Shown here piece after piece: positions 31,779 to 38,799 of a DNA stretch of 50,050 nt. A program made the position numbers and the translations under genes. Position 1 is the stretch's first letter, and each line of letters starts with the position of its first letter. Origin of the DNA: JBKPNZ01 sp046732895. GTDB taxonomy: Bacteria > Actinomycetota > Thermoleophilia > Solirubrobacterales > 70-9. The stretch spans positions 1-50,050 of the forward strand of contig JBKPNZ010000023.1 in the NCBI GenBank assembly GCA_046732895.1. The letters are read 5' to 3'. The notes beneath the pieces were generated by a model, which saw nothing but the letters and a program-made list of their open reading frames with translations, made no database searches and was not told the origin of the DNA.

Positions 31779-32531
31779 CTACCGCTCTGCGAGCCGCTCC
31801 ATGGCCGCCTGCGCGGCCTCCTGCTCGGCGGCCTTCTTGCTGCGCCCGGCCCCGGTGCCGATCACCTCGTGGTCGACCATGGCCGCGACTTCGAAACGCC
31901 GATCGTGGGGCGGGCCCGCCTCCTCGGTGACCTCATACCTTACGCGCGCCCCCTCGCGGGCGAGCAGCTCCTGCAGCGCCGACTTGTAGTCGAGGAGCTC
32001 GACTGAGGCGATCTCGATCTGCTCGGCGAAGGCCGCCACCGTGGCCTCAGTCGTGGCCTCGAAGCCGTGATGGAGGTAGCAGGCGCCGATCGCCGCCTCG
32101 CACAGCGAGGCGAGCGCCCGCTCCGAGGCGAGGAGCGCCGCGACGTCGATGCCGCCGCCGCGAGCGGCGGGCGCGTTCGCCCCGAGGGCCTCAGGGAGGC
32201 TGAGCTCGGCGGCGACGGCCGCACATGCCCGGCCGCTGACCGCCTGCCCGTGCACCTTGGTGAGCCGCCCGATGTCGGAACGCGGGAAGCGGCGGAAGAG
32301 GTGCTCGGCCACCGCGAGTCCGAGAACGCTGTCGCCCAAAAACGCAAGCCGGCCATAGGAGTCGGCGCGATGGGCCACCCAAGAGGAGTGAGTGAGCGCG
32401 CGGCGGCGATCGTCCTCGGGTAGCGCTGCGATCAGGTCACGTAGGCGCCCGGGGCCCGGCTCGGCGCTCGGTGCGGCGTCCCGGCGCCGCGCCGACCCCC
32501 CGCGTGCAAGTCTGCGGATCCCGCGAGCCAT
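31779..32531 (-). CDS. rnc: Ribonuclease III with altered active site
   Basis: 250 residues from the ATG at 32531. The endonuclease domain reads RALTHSSWVAHRADSYGRLA, then FLGDSVLGLAVAEHLF, LTKVHGQAVSGRACAAVA and LASLCEAAIGACYLHHGF. A double-stranded RNA-binding domain follows (DYKSALQELLAREGARVRYE to GRSKKAAEQEAAQAAMERL). Against E. coli Rnc, the four metal ligands E38, D45, D114 and E117 correspond to G60, D67, S142 and E145, and E41 to A63. Two of four ligands are therefore missing, though related actinobacterial enzymes also seem to have some of these changes. It would process rRNA if active. It is followed by smc, as in many actinobacteria. Confidence 0.88.
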   Translation of the reverse strand: MARGIRRLARGGSARRRDAAPSAEPGPGRLRDLIAALPEDDRRRALTHSSWVAHRADSYGRLAFLGDSVLGLAVAEHLFRRFPRSDIGRLTKVHGQAVSGRACAAVAAELSLPEALGANAPAARGGGIDVAALLASERALASLCEAAIGACYLHHGFEATTEATVAAFAEQIEIASVELLDYKSALQELLAREGARVRYEVTEEAGPPHDRRFEVAAMVDHEVIGTGAGRSKKAAEQEAAQAAMERLAER

Positions 32532-32541
32532 CTCCGGCACC

Positions 32542-32799
32542 TCACGCGGGCAGGCGCCCGAGCACGAAGTCCACGGCGTCACCGACGGTCTCGATCCGCG
32601 ACGCCTCCTCCTCGCTGACCGAGATGCCGTAGGTGTCCTCGAGCTCCATCACGAGCTCGTAGAGGTCAAGCGAGTCGGCGTCCAGGTCCTCGCGGAAACG
32701 GGTATCGGGCGAGATCACGGCGGCGTCGACCTCGAGCTCGGCAGCCAGGTGCTCGCGCACCTTGGTCATCACGCGATCACGATCGGCGTCCTCCATCAC
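32542..32799 (-). CDS. acpP: Acyl carrier protein
   Basis: 85 residues (75 if the internal ATG at 32769 is used). The phosphopantetheine site is in REDLDADSLDLYELVMELED, with the serine of DSLD. Other family features are the N-terminal helix VREHLAAELEVDAAVISPDT and the C-terminal SRIETVGDAVDFVLGRL. It is acidic, as expected. Carries acyl chains for fatty-acid synthesis and, with PlsX upstream, for phospholipid synthesis. The plsX–acpP–rnc order is conserved in many bacteria. Confidence 0.94.
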   Translation of the reverse strand: MMEDADRDRVMTKVREHLAAELEVDAAVISPDTRFREDLDADSLDLYELVMELEDTYGISVSEEEASRIETVGDAVDFVLGRLPA

Positions 32800-32811
32800 C
32801 CCACCTTCCTA

Positions 32812-33900
32812 TCACGCGCGCGCTGCGGGCTCGCCCTCGCGCAGACCGCCACGGGTGGCTCCCGCCTCCGTCAGCAGCTCGGCGGTCCGCTCGATCGCTC
32901 GCTGCTCCACCGTACGCGCCGCCAGCGCCACCGCATTGGCGATCCCGAGAGGGCCCGAGCTGCCGTGCCCGACGATCGCAACGCCACGCAAACCGAGCAG
33001 GATCGCCCCGCCGGTGCCGTCGGGGTCCATCTGGCGGCGCAGCCCACCGAGGGCTGGGCGCATGAGCAGGCCGCCGGCAGCGGCGATCGGACTCGAGCGG
33101 GCCGCGTGACGCACCGCTCCCGCCACGGCCTTCGCCGTTCCCTCGAGCGTCTTCAGTGTCACGTTGCCGGTGAAGCCATCGGTCACGATCACGTGAGCGA
33201 CGCCCGTCAGTAGATCGCGGCCCTCGACGTTCCCTGCGAACTCGAGCCCCGGAGCCGCGCTCAAGATGTCGTGGGCCTCGACGACGTCGGCGGTGCCTTT
33301 CTGCGCCTCCTCGCCGACTGAGAGGAGCCCCACGCGCGGCGTCTCGTTGCCAAGGACAGCGCGGCTGAAGCTTGCGCCAAGGTAGGCGAACTGGACGAGG
33401 TCGCCGGCACGGGCGTCGACGTTGGCGCCCACGTCGAGCAGAACTGTGGGCGGGCCCTCCCGTCCGGGGACGACGATCTGCACCGCGAGCGCGGGTCGGC
33501 GGACGCCCTGCAGGCGACGCAGCGCGAACAGGGCCGCCGTCATCGTGGCTCCGGTCGAGCCGGCGCTGACGAGTGCGTCCGCACGGCCCTGGGCAACGTC
33601 CGCGGCGGCCAAAACGACTGAAGCCTCGGGCTTCGAGCGGACCGCTCGGACCGGCTCCTCCTCATTCGAGATCGTGCCCGGCGCGGGGATGACCTCCACC
33701 CCAGCGAGGCCATCAAGCTCCCTGAGCTCGCCCGGGTCACCGAAGACACGCAGCCGGATCCCCGACTCGGCGGCATGCCGAGCGCCGCCCACGATGGCAT
33801 CCGCCCCCTGCTCCGCACCGCGCCCGTCGAGGGCGACGGTGATCGGCGGCCCGGCGGTCCGGGCCGCGCCCTCCCCGCTCGGGCCCGCAGGCCCCGCCAC
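32812..33900 (-). CDS. plsX: Phosphate acyltransferase PlsX
   Basis: 362 residues from the GTG at 33900, which overlaps the rpmF stop by one base (TAGTG). The AGGAGGAG Shine-Dalgarno sequence lies inside the end of rpmF. Makes acyl-phosphate from acyl-ACP for the first step of phospholipid synthesis. Motifs: ITVALDGRGAEQGADAIVGG (here VALDGRG in place of the usual ALDxMGGD), VSAGSTGATMTAALFALRRL, TVLLDVGANVDARAGDLVQF, RVGLLSVGEEAQKGTADVVE, FAGNVEGRDLLTG, VIVTDGFTGNVTLKTLEGTA. The first motif lacks the second Gly–Asp pair, a small departure. Followed by acpP. Confidence 0.92.
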   Translation of the reverse strand: MAGPAGPSGEGAARTAGPPITVALDGRGAEQGADAIVGGARHAAESGIRLRVFGDPGELRELDGLAGVEVIPAPGTISNEEEPVRAVRSKPEASVVLAAADVAQGRADALVSAGSTGATMTAALFALRRLQGVRRPALAVQIVVPGREGPPTVLLDVGANVDARAGDLVQFAYLGASFSRAVLGNETPRVGLLSVGEEAQKGTADVVEAHDILSAAPGLEFAGNVEGRDLLTGVAHVIVTDGFTGNVTLKTLEGTAKAVAGAVRHAARSSPIAAAGGLLMRPALGGLRRQMDPDGTGGAILLGLRGVAIVGHGSSGPLGIANAVALAARTVEQRAIERTAELLTEAGATRGGLREGEPAARA

Positions 33901-34112
33901 TACTCCTCCTGGCTGGCGGCCGGCTCGGCTTCGCCGATCTCGTGCGAGATCACCTCGCGGCCGGCGTAGGTGCCGCAGACGGGACACACCCGATGCGGCA
34001 ACCGCGGGCTATGGCAGCGCGGGCACTCGTTGAGGCGCGGGGCGCTCACCGAATGCGTCGCGCGGCGCTTGTCGCGGCGCGTGCGAGAGGTCCTCTTCTT
34101 CGGAACGGCCAT
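33900..34112 (-). CDS. rpmF: 50S ribosomal protein L32
   Basis: 70 residues. MAVPKKRTSRTRRDKRRATH is the invariant L32 start. A zinc ribbon follows with CPRCH (C30, C33) and CPVCG (C43, C46), the zinc-binding C+ form. A short acidic tail (EAEPAASQEE) ends the protein. Normally DUF177/YceD lies just upstream of rpmF. Here DUF177 is 1.9 kb away at 35995, separated by tandem repeats and the TetR–R2lox pair. Confidence 0.95.
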   Translation of the reverse strand: MAVPKKRTSRTRRDKRRATHSVSAPRLNECPRCHSPRLPHRVCPVCGTYAGREVISHEIGEAEPAASQEE

Positions 34113-34138
34113 GGTGAGCGGGCAATGGTAGCGACGGT

Positions 34139-34282
34139 TGCGAGATGAGCCGCTTTAGCGGCGAAAGCAGCGCGTGCCGGTGGTGGTGCGAGATGAGCCG
34201 CTTTAGCGGCGAAAGCAGCATGTGCCGGTGGTGGTGCGAGATGAGCCGCTTTAGCGGCGAAAGCAGCATGTGCCGGTGGTGG
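34139..34282 (+). repeat. Three tandem 48-bp repeats with internal hairpins
   Basis: Units start at 34139, 34187 and 34235, exactly 48 bp apart. They are near-identical (copy 1 differs from copies 2 and 3 at GCAGCGCG versus GCAGCATG). Each contains GCCGCT–TT–AGCGGC, a perfect 6-bp stem with a 2-nt centre. The block fills the gap between the rpmF start (34112) and the TetR stop (34287), marking the left edge of the accessory insert. A diverged single copy is at 29265. There are no spacers, so it is not a CRISPR array. Confidence 0.9.
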
Positions 34283-34286
34283 TGGG

Positions 34287-34895
34287 CTATGTCGGGCCGT
34301 AGACGCTGCGTTCCCAGATCTCGACGAGGGATTCGACGAGCTCGGAGTCCTTCATGCGCGCGGTGCGGGCGACCTGCTGGTAGCAGGAACGCTCCACCAT
34401 CCAGGTGAGGGCGAAGGCCTTGGCCGCGGCCCGCCCGGGCTCGTCCCCCTCCTCGACCAGCCTGCGCTCGGTCGCGTCGACGAAGCGACCGACGAGCTCG
34501 CGCCAGAACTCGCCGACCTGCTCGTCGTAGGTGGACGCCTCGACCACCGCGCGGAGCAGATCGGCATGCTCGCGATAGGTGCCGAGGATGTCGGCGAGGG
34601 CGGCGCGAAGCTCGCGCCGGCCGTCCTCCCCCGACCACCAGCGATCGGCCTCCTCGTACAGGACCGAGGCAACCGCCTCGGTCAGCCGCATCAACAGGTC
34701 GCGCTTGTCGCGGAAGTAGAGGTAGAAAGCCGTCCGCGAGCGGCCGGCAGCGCCGGCGATCCGCTCGACCGAGAGGTCCGCGTAGGAGTTTCCGTCGGCC
34801 AGGAGCTGCTCGGTTCCGGCGAGAAAGGCAGCCTCGGCCTCCCGCCGGCGCTCGCCCGATTCGGTCCCCCTTGAGAGCACGGCCATGCGCGCCAT
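34287..34895 (-). CDS. TetR-family transcriptional regulator (likely controls R2lox)
   Basis: About 202 residues from the ATG at 34895; 34886 is equally possible. The N-terminal DNA-binding domain reads RREAEAAFLAGTEQLLADGN, YADLSVERIAGAAGRSRTAF, then YLYFRDKRDLLMRLTEAVAS, a textbook TetR HTH with YLYFRDK. The C-terminal half (LRAALADILGTYREHADLLRAVVEA, YDEQVGEFWRELVGRFVDAT, ERSCYQQVART) is the helical ligand domain. Divergent from the R2-like oxidase at 35041, with a 28-bp symmetric site between. Its likely role is to repress the oxidase and itself until an unknown lipid-like ligand appears. Confidence 0.85.
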   Translation of the reverse strand: MARMAVLSRGTESGERRREAEAAFLAGTEQLLADGNSYADLSVERIAGAAGRSRTAFYLYFRDKRDLLMRLTEAVASVLYEEADRWWSGEDGRRELRAALADILGTYREHADLLRAVVEASTYDEQVGEFWRELVGRFVDATERRLVEEGDEPGRAAAKAFALTWMVERSCYQQVARTARMKDSELVESLVEIWERSVYGPT

Positions 34896-34958
34896 GGTAC
34901 GCGAGGCGACGGTGGGCCCGTTTTGACCGCGGCGTTCCCGACCGGCGTCCCTCCTCCG

Positions 34959-34986
34959 CTGACACCATGTCATGACAGTGCGTCAG
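34959..34986. promoter_or_regulatory. 28-bp symmetric operator between TetR gene and R2lox
   Basis: CTGAC–4 nt–TGTCATGACA–4 nt–GTCAG: a perfect 10-bp central palindrome flanked by perfect 5-bp outer arms at equal distances. It lies 64 bp upstream of the TetR start and 55 bp upstream of the R2lox start, in the promoter zone of both. The size and symmetry suit a TetR dimer, or a pair of dimers. Binding is inferred. Confidence 0.65.
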
Positions 34987-35040
34987 GGCTCTGGTAGCCT
35001 CGGCCCGACCCTGTTCCCCCGCGACCCAAAGGAGGCGAAG

Positions 35041-35958
35041 ATGGCCGCCACCCTCCTCGAGCTGACCCAGCAGGGCGATGTCGGCACCATCAGCGACGAG
35101 TCCAAGCTCGCGAAGGTGCAGTTGCTGACACCGCAGCAGCTCTACGAGCTGTGGGAGCGCCAGCAGTGGCTGACGCAGGAGCTCGACTTCGCCCAGGATC
35201 GTGAGGACTGGAAGCACCTCACCGACGAGGAACGAGACTGGTTCGTCTGGGGGATGTCGGCGTTCTTCATCGGCGAGGAGCGCGTGACAACCCAGTTCTC
35301 GGGGCTCGTGATGGCGTACGAGGACGAGCAGGAGGAGGCGTTCCTGACAACCCAGCAGGTCGATGAGGCACGGCACATGCAGTTCTTCGACCGCTTCTAC
35401 CGCGAGGTCGTCGGCATGGAGGAGGCCGACATCCAGGCGCGTCTGGCCACCGTCCGCGAGAACCTGAACGACGCGTTCGTCAAGCTCTTCGACGAGGAAC
35501 TCGTCGAGGCGGGCAGGCGTCTGATCGCCGACCCGTCCAGCGTCGAGGCGAAGGTCGACTTCGTCACGACCTACCACATGGTCATCGAGGGCACGCTCGC
35601 CCTCACCGGGCAGTGGACGATCACGGACTATTGGGAGAAGACCGGCAAGATGCAGGGCTTCCTCGAGGGGTTCAAGAACGTTGCGCGCGACGAGCACCGG
35701 CACGTGGCGTACGGGACGTGGTATCTGAAGAAGGCCTGCACCGACAGTCCCGAGCTGGCCGATCGCATGCGCACCTGCCTGCAGGAGCTGCTGCCGATCG
35801 CCTCCGGCGTCCTGGTGCCACCGGGCATGGACCCCAACGACTGGGAGCTGCTCGGCTACACCTCGCAGCAGGTGAACGAGTTCGCGTTCACGGCGCTCAC
35901 GCGGCGGCTGAAGGTAATTGGGGTGCCCTTGGTGGCTCCCGAACCCGCACCGGCCTGA
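35041..35958 (+). CDS. R2-like ligand-binding oxidase (R2lox)
   Basis: 305 residues from the ATG at 35041, behind GGAGG (35031–35035). The ferritin-like helical bundle has six metal ligands in R2lox spacing: E79 (FFIGEERV), E109 and H112 (DEARHMQFF), E183 (YHMVIEG), E218 and H221 (ARDEHRHVAYG). V82 (three after E79) and Y178 (five before E183) match the Val and Tyr that form the cross-link next to the Mn/Fe site in the Mycobacterium protein. It is therefore an R2lox rather than a ribonucleotide reductase small subunit; no nrdE/nrdA is present. The family binds a long-chain fatty acid and its reaction is unsettled. Divergent from a TetR gene. Confidence 0.85.
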   Translation: MAATLLELTQQGDVGTISDESKLAKVQLLTPQQLYELWERQQWLTQELDFAQDREDWKHLTDEERDWFVWGMSAFFIGEERVTTQFSGLVMAYEDEQEEAFLTTQQVDEARHMQFFDRFYREVVGMEEADIQARLATVRENLNDAFVKLFDEELVEAGRRLIADPSSVEAKVDFVTTYHMVIEGTLALTGQWTITDYWEKTGKMQGFLEGFKNVARDEHRHVAYGTWYLKKACTDSPELADRMRTCLQELLPIASGVLVPPGMDPNDWELLGYTSQQVNEFAFTALTRRLKVIGVPLVAPEPAPA

Positions 35959-35994
35959 CCTCGCGGCTCGGCCAATTCAGCCCTCTGCCTGACG

Positions 35995-36513
35995 TCAGTC
36001 GAGCTTCAGCTCGCGGAGCTTCGCCCAGCGCGGGTCGCCGCCCTGGTCGTGGCGGTGTTCCTCCGGATCGGCGTCGTTGAGGGACTCGCCGCACACCGGG
36101 CAGAGGCCAGCGCAGTCGTCTCGGCACAGGAGCTTGGCGGGAAGCGCGAGGGCCAGCGCGTCGTGCGACCACGCATCGAGGTTCACGACATCGTCGGAGA
36201 CGTAGGGGCTGCGCAGCTCCTCGTCGCCGCTCATCGGCTGGTCGACCTCTCGCGCCTCGACCTCGATCGGGATGCTTGCGTCGGTAAGGCACCGCATGCA
36301 CGGTCCCTCCACGGTGCCGCCGAAGGAGAGCCGCAGGGCATGGCCGGCGGCCGTGCGCGAGACGTCGAGGCGGGCGGCTGCGGGTCCCGGCCCGAACCCG
36401 TAGGACTGCCCGCCGAGATCGAGGCCGCCGGGATCGACAACGACGTCCAAGCGCCTCCCCTCCCCGGGGGTCAGCGCCAGTCGAGCCAGATCGATGCTGT
36501 TATAAGCCGCCAT
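35995..36513 (-). CDS. DUF177 (YceD-like) protein
   Basis: 172 residues from the ATG at 36513. The family is a 23S rRNA accumulation-linked protein nearly always just upstream of rpmF. Visible are SIDLARLALTPGEGRRLDV, CMRCLTDASIPIEVEAREV, VVNLDAWSHDALALALPAKL and the C-terminal zinc motif CRDDCAGLCPVCGESLND. Its usual downstream partner rpmF is separated here by the R2lox/TetR insert, so the two are no longer one transcript unless it is very long. Divergent from the methyltransferase at 36538. Confidence 0.9.
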   Translation of the reverse strand: MAAYNSIDLARLALTPGEGRRLDVVVDPGGLDLGGQSYGFGPGPAAARLDVSRTAAGHALRLSFGGTVEGPCMRCLTDASIPIEVEAREVDQPMSGDEELRSPYVSDDVVNLDAWSHDALALALPAKLLCRDDCAGLCPVCGESLNDADPEEHRHDQGGDPRWAKLRELKLD

Positions 36514-36537
36514 CCCGAGCGAGGTTAGCGAGCGCCC

Positions 36538-37092
36538 ATGCCCACGGAACAGAGCGGTCAGTTCCACATGAACCCGGAGACGTATCTGGGGGAGATCCAG
36601 GCCGAGCTCCCTCTCTACCGCGAGCTTCAGGACGCAGCGATCGATGCGATTCCGTTCGCGCCACGGCGCGTGCTCGAGCTCGGCGTTGGCACGGGAGAGA
36701 CGACGCGGCGGTTGCTCGAGCGCTACCCGGGAGCGGAGGTCACAGGGCTCGACTCGCTCCCCGACATGGTCTTTCACGCGCGCAACCTGGGGATCAACGT
36801 TCGCCTGGCGCGCATGGAGGACCCGCTGCCGGACGGCCCGTGGGACCTCGTGATCTCCGTGCTCGCCGTCCATCACCTCGACGAAGACGCCAAGCAGGAC
36901 CTCTTCCGACGCGTCAGAGAGCAGTCGCGATCGCTCGTCCTGGGGGACGTGGTCGTGGTCGAGCCGCAGACGATCGAGCTCGAGCCCGGCGTCGACCTGC
37001 CCTCCCGGGCCCAGGATCAGGCGAAATGGTCGGGCGGCGAGATCGTCTGGGAGCAGGGCGACTTCGCCGTGATCCGCGCCGTCTACGACTGA
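36538..37092 (+). CDS. Class I SAM-dependent methyltransferase
   Basis: 184 residues. Motif I is RVLELGVGTGETTRRLLE, motif II AEVTGLDSLPDMVFHAR, with acidic D for ribose binding, and motif post-II DLVISVLAVHHLDEDAKQDL. Short for the family, with little beyond the Rossmann core; the C-terminus (DQAKWSGGEIVWEQGDFAVI) may be the substrate side. The substrate is unknown. Eleven bp downstream the enoyl-CoA hydratase gene begins on the same strand, so they probably form a two-gene operon. It opens 24 bp from the divergent DUF177 start. Confidence 0.8.
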   Translation: MPTEQSGQFHMNPETYLGEIQAELPLYRELQDAAIDAIPFAPRRVLELGVGTGETTRRLLERYPGAEVTGLDSLPDMVFHARNLGINVRLARMEDPLPDGPWDLVISVLAVHHLDEDAKQDLFRRVREQSRSLVLGDVVVVEPQTIELEPGVDLPSRAQDQAKWSGGEIVWEQGDFAVIRAVYD

Positions 37093-37102
37093 GAGGAGTC
37101 CC

Positions 37103-37912
37103 GTGCCGAAGGTCATCTACACGAAGCGCGACCGGATCGCCTATGTGACCCTCAACCGCCCCGAGGCGCGCAACGCGATCGACCCGGACGTACACCGGCT
37201 GATGATCGAGGCGTGGGCTGACTTCCGCGACGACGACGGCGTGGACGTGGCCATCCTCACCGGTGCCGGCGACGAGGCTTTCTGCGCAGGTGCGGATCTG
37301 AAGACGTACATCCCGCCGATCATCGGCGACGCCTCGCCCGCCCAGATCCGCGAGATCGTGGAGCTGGGCCTGAACGGCTTCACGCGCGGAATGCACCGGA
37401 TCTACAAGCCCATCATCGGCGCGATCAACGGCTGGGCGCTGGCAGGAGGCCTCGAGACGGCGCTCGCGTGCGACATCCGGATCGCGTCCGAGCGTGCGAT
37501 GTTCGGCTCATTCGAAGCGCGCCGCGGCTTTCACCACGGGGACGGCGGCCTGGTGCGGCTCGTGAACACGTGCGGCACGGGCATCGCCCTCGAGATGCTG
37601 CTGACGGCCGAGCCGATCGATGCGCAGCGCGCCCTGCAGTGCAATCTCGTCTCGAAGGTCGTGCCACACGATGGGCTCATGGAGGCGGCCGAGACGGTGG
37701 CGCGCCAGATCCTGCGGAACTCCCAGCCCGCCGTGCGCTCGGCGAAGCAGACGATCCTGGACGTGGTCGGGCAGCCGCTCGACTTCCAGCTTCGAACCGA
37801 GGCGTGGAACGCCTACACGTGCGCCGATCCCGAGGAGACCCGAGAGCGACTGGGGCGCTTCTACGAGAAGACCGACGCCGGGCGGGCCGGGGAGCATGAG
37901 ACGGAGTTGTAG
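37103..37912 (+). CDS. Enoyl-CoA hydratase/isomerase (crotonase) family protein
   Basis: 269 residues from the GTG at 37103 behind GAGGAG. Crotonase landmarks: IAYVTLNRPEARNAIDPDVH, AILTGAGDEAFCAGADLKTY (oxyanion-hole region), and IIGAINGWALAGGLETALACDIRIASE with the second oxyanion Gly. At the usual catalytic Glu pair the sequence reads FGSFEARRGFHHGDGGLVRL, where one Glu is retained and the second position is changed. C-terminal FYEKTDAG is typical. It acts on acyl-CoA thioesters in fatty-acid or similar catabolism; the specific substrate is unknown. Confidence 0.87.
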   Translation: MPKVIYTKRDRIAYVTLNRPEARNAIDPDVHRLMIEAWADFRDDDGVDVAILTGAGDEAFCAGADLKTYIPPIIGDASPAQIREIVELGLNGFTRGMHRIYKPIIGAINGWALAGGLETALACDIRIASERAMFGSFEARRGFHHGDGGLVRLVNTCGTGIALEMLLTAEPIDAQRALQCNLVSKVVPHDGLMEAAETVARQILRNSQPAVRSAKQTILDVVGQPLDFQLRTEAWNAYTCADPEETRERLGRFYEKTDAGRAGEHETEL

Positions 37913-37959
37913 GGCCGGACAACAACGGGCATTAAGGGAGCGGACTCGGCGTTCTCAAT

Positions 37960-38065
37960 CTGTTGAAGGGCTCGTGCCCCTATAGGGGGTAAAGGGCTTC
38001 AACAGACCGCGGATCTGATCTGTTGAAGGGTTCACGGGCCTATAGGCCCTCCAGGGCTTCAACAG
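37960..38065. repeat. Two 46-bp palindromic repeats, 60-bp period
   Basis: Units at 37960–38005 and 38020–38065 share outer arms CTGTTGAAGGG / AGGGCTTCAACAG. Their inner stems differ but remain self-complementary: CCCC–TATA–GGGG in the first and GGGCC–TATA–GGCCC in the second. The stem sequence thus changes on both sides together. The block lies between the convergent hydratase and GNAT genes. A related unit is at 23392–23435. Confidence 0.85.
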
Positions 38066-38091
38066 ATTGCGAAACCGGCCGAGCTCCCCCG

Positions 38092-38718
38092 TTAGTGCCT
38101 GTTGTTCGTCCCACCACGGGCCTCCCGCCACATCGCCCACAGCGGCGGGCCGCCGGCGGGCAGGTTGTACTCGCCGGTCACCGTGAATCCATTGCGCTCA
38201 TACAGCGCGCGGCTGCGCGGCGTCGATGCCTCGAGGTAGGCGGGCGCCTCTTCGCCGTCGAGCTGGTCGAGCACGGGGCGCATGAGCGCGGTGCCGAGGC
38301 CCCTCCCCTGCCACTCGGGATCGACGCCCATCACGGCCAGGTACCAGTGAGGCGGCGCAGACGGGTGGCGGCGCTCCATCCGCAGTCGCGAGCGCAGGGC
38401 CAACGGCAAGCGCCGGCGGAACACGCGCATCGCGGCCGGGACCTCCCGGAGCGTGGCCGTCACGGGGACCCGCCAGGCGCCGGGAGGCGCCCACACGGCA
38501 GCGCCCACCACGTGCTCGGTGGTCCAGACATGGCCGTGATCGAAGGCAAAGCCGCCGAGCTCCGTCCTGAAGAAGACCTCCAGGCGCTCGGCGCGATCAC
38601 TCGCGTCGGGCAGCAGGTGCGAGAACCCGGGGTCATCGGCAAATGCCCGCGCGAGCGCGCCGGCCAGCCGTGGCACGTCCTCGCGCGAAGCGCGGCGGAC
38701 GCCGGCCGCCTCGTCCAT
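38092..38718 (-). CDS. GNAT-family N-acetyltransferase
   Basis: 208 residues from the ATG at 38718. Acetyl-CoA-binding motif A is visible in WYLAVMGVDPEWQGRGLGTALMRP (Q/RxxGxG as QGRGLG), followed by APAYLEASTPRSRALYERNGF and EYNLPAGGPPLWAMWRE. The N-terminal half (RRASREDVPRLAGALARAFADDPGFSHLLP) resembles the acetyltransferases of this 'ADDP' subgroup common in actinobacteria. The acceptor is unknown. On the minus strand, it converges on the hydratase with the palindromic repeats between. Confidence 0.82.
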   Translation of the reverse strand: MDEAAGVRRASREDVPRLAGALARAFADDPGFSHLLPDASDRAERLEVFFRTELGGFAFDHGHVWTTEHVVGAAVWAPPGAWRVPVTATLREVPAAMRVFRRRLPLALRSRLRMERRHPSAPPHWYLAVMGVDPEWQGRGLGTALMRPVLDQLDGEEAPAYLEASTPRSRALYERNGFTVTGEYNLPAGGPPLWAMWREARGGTNNRH

Positions 38719-38799
38719 TCCCAACACGCGTCTCACTCTACGTGCGCGTGCGCGGCACCTCGTTACGCCATCTGCGTGAAGCACTGACTGCTCGCGGGC

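Noticed and set aside
34139..34282. Three regularly spaced repeats that could suggest a CRISPR array
   Set aside because: The repeats are directly abutting 48-bp units with no unique spacers, and no cas gene is present.
35041..35958. Ribonucleotide reductase small subunit (nrdB/nrdF)
   Set aside because: The Val82/Tyr178 pair and ligand spacing fit R2lox, the radical-tyrosine environment is different, and no large subunit is adjacent.
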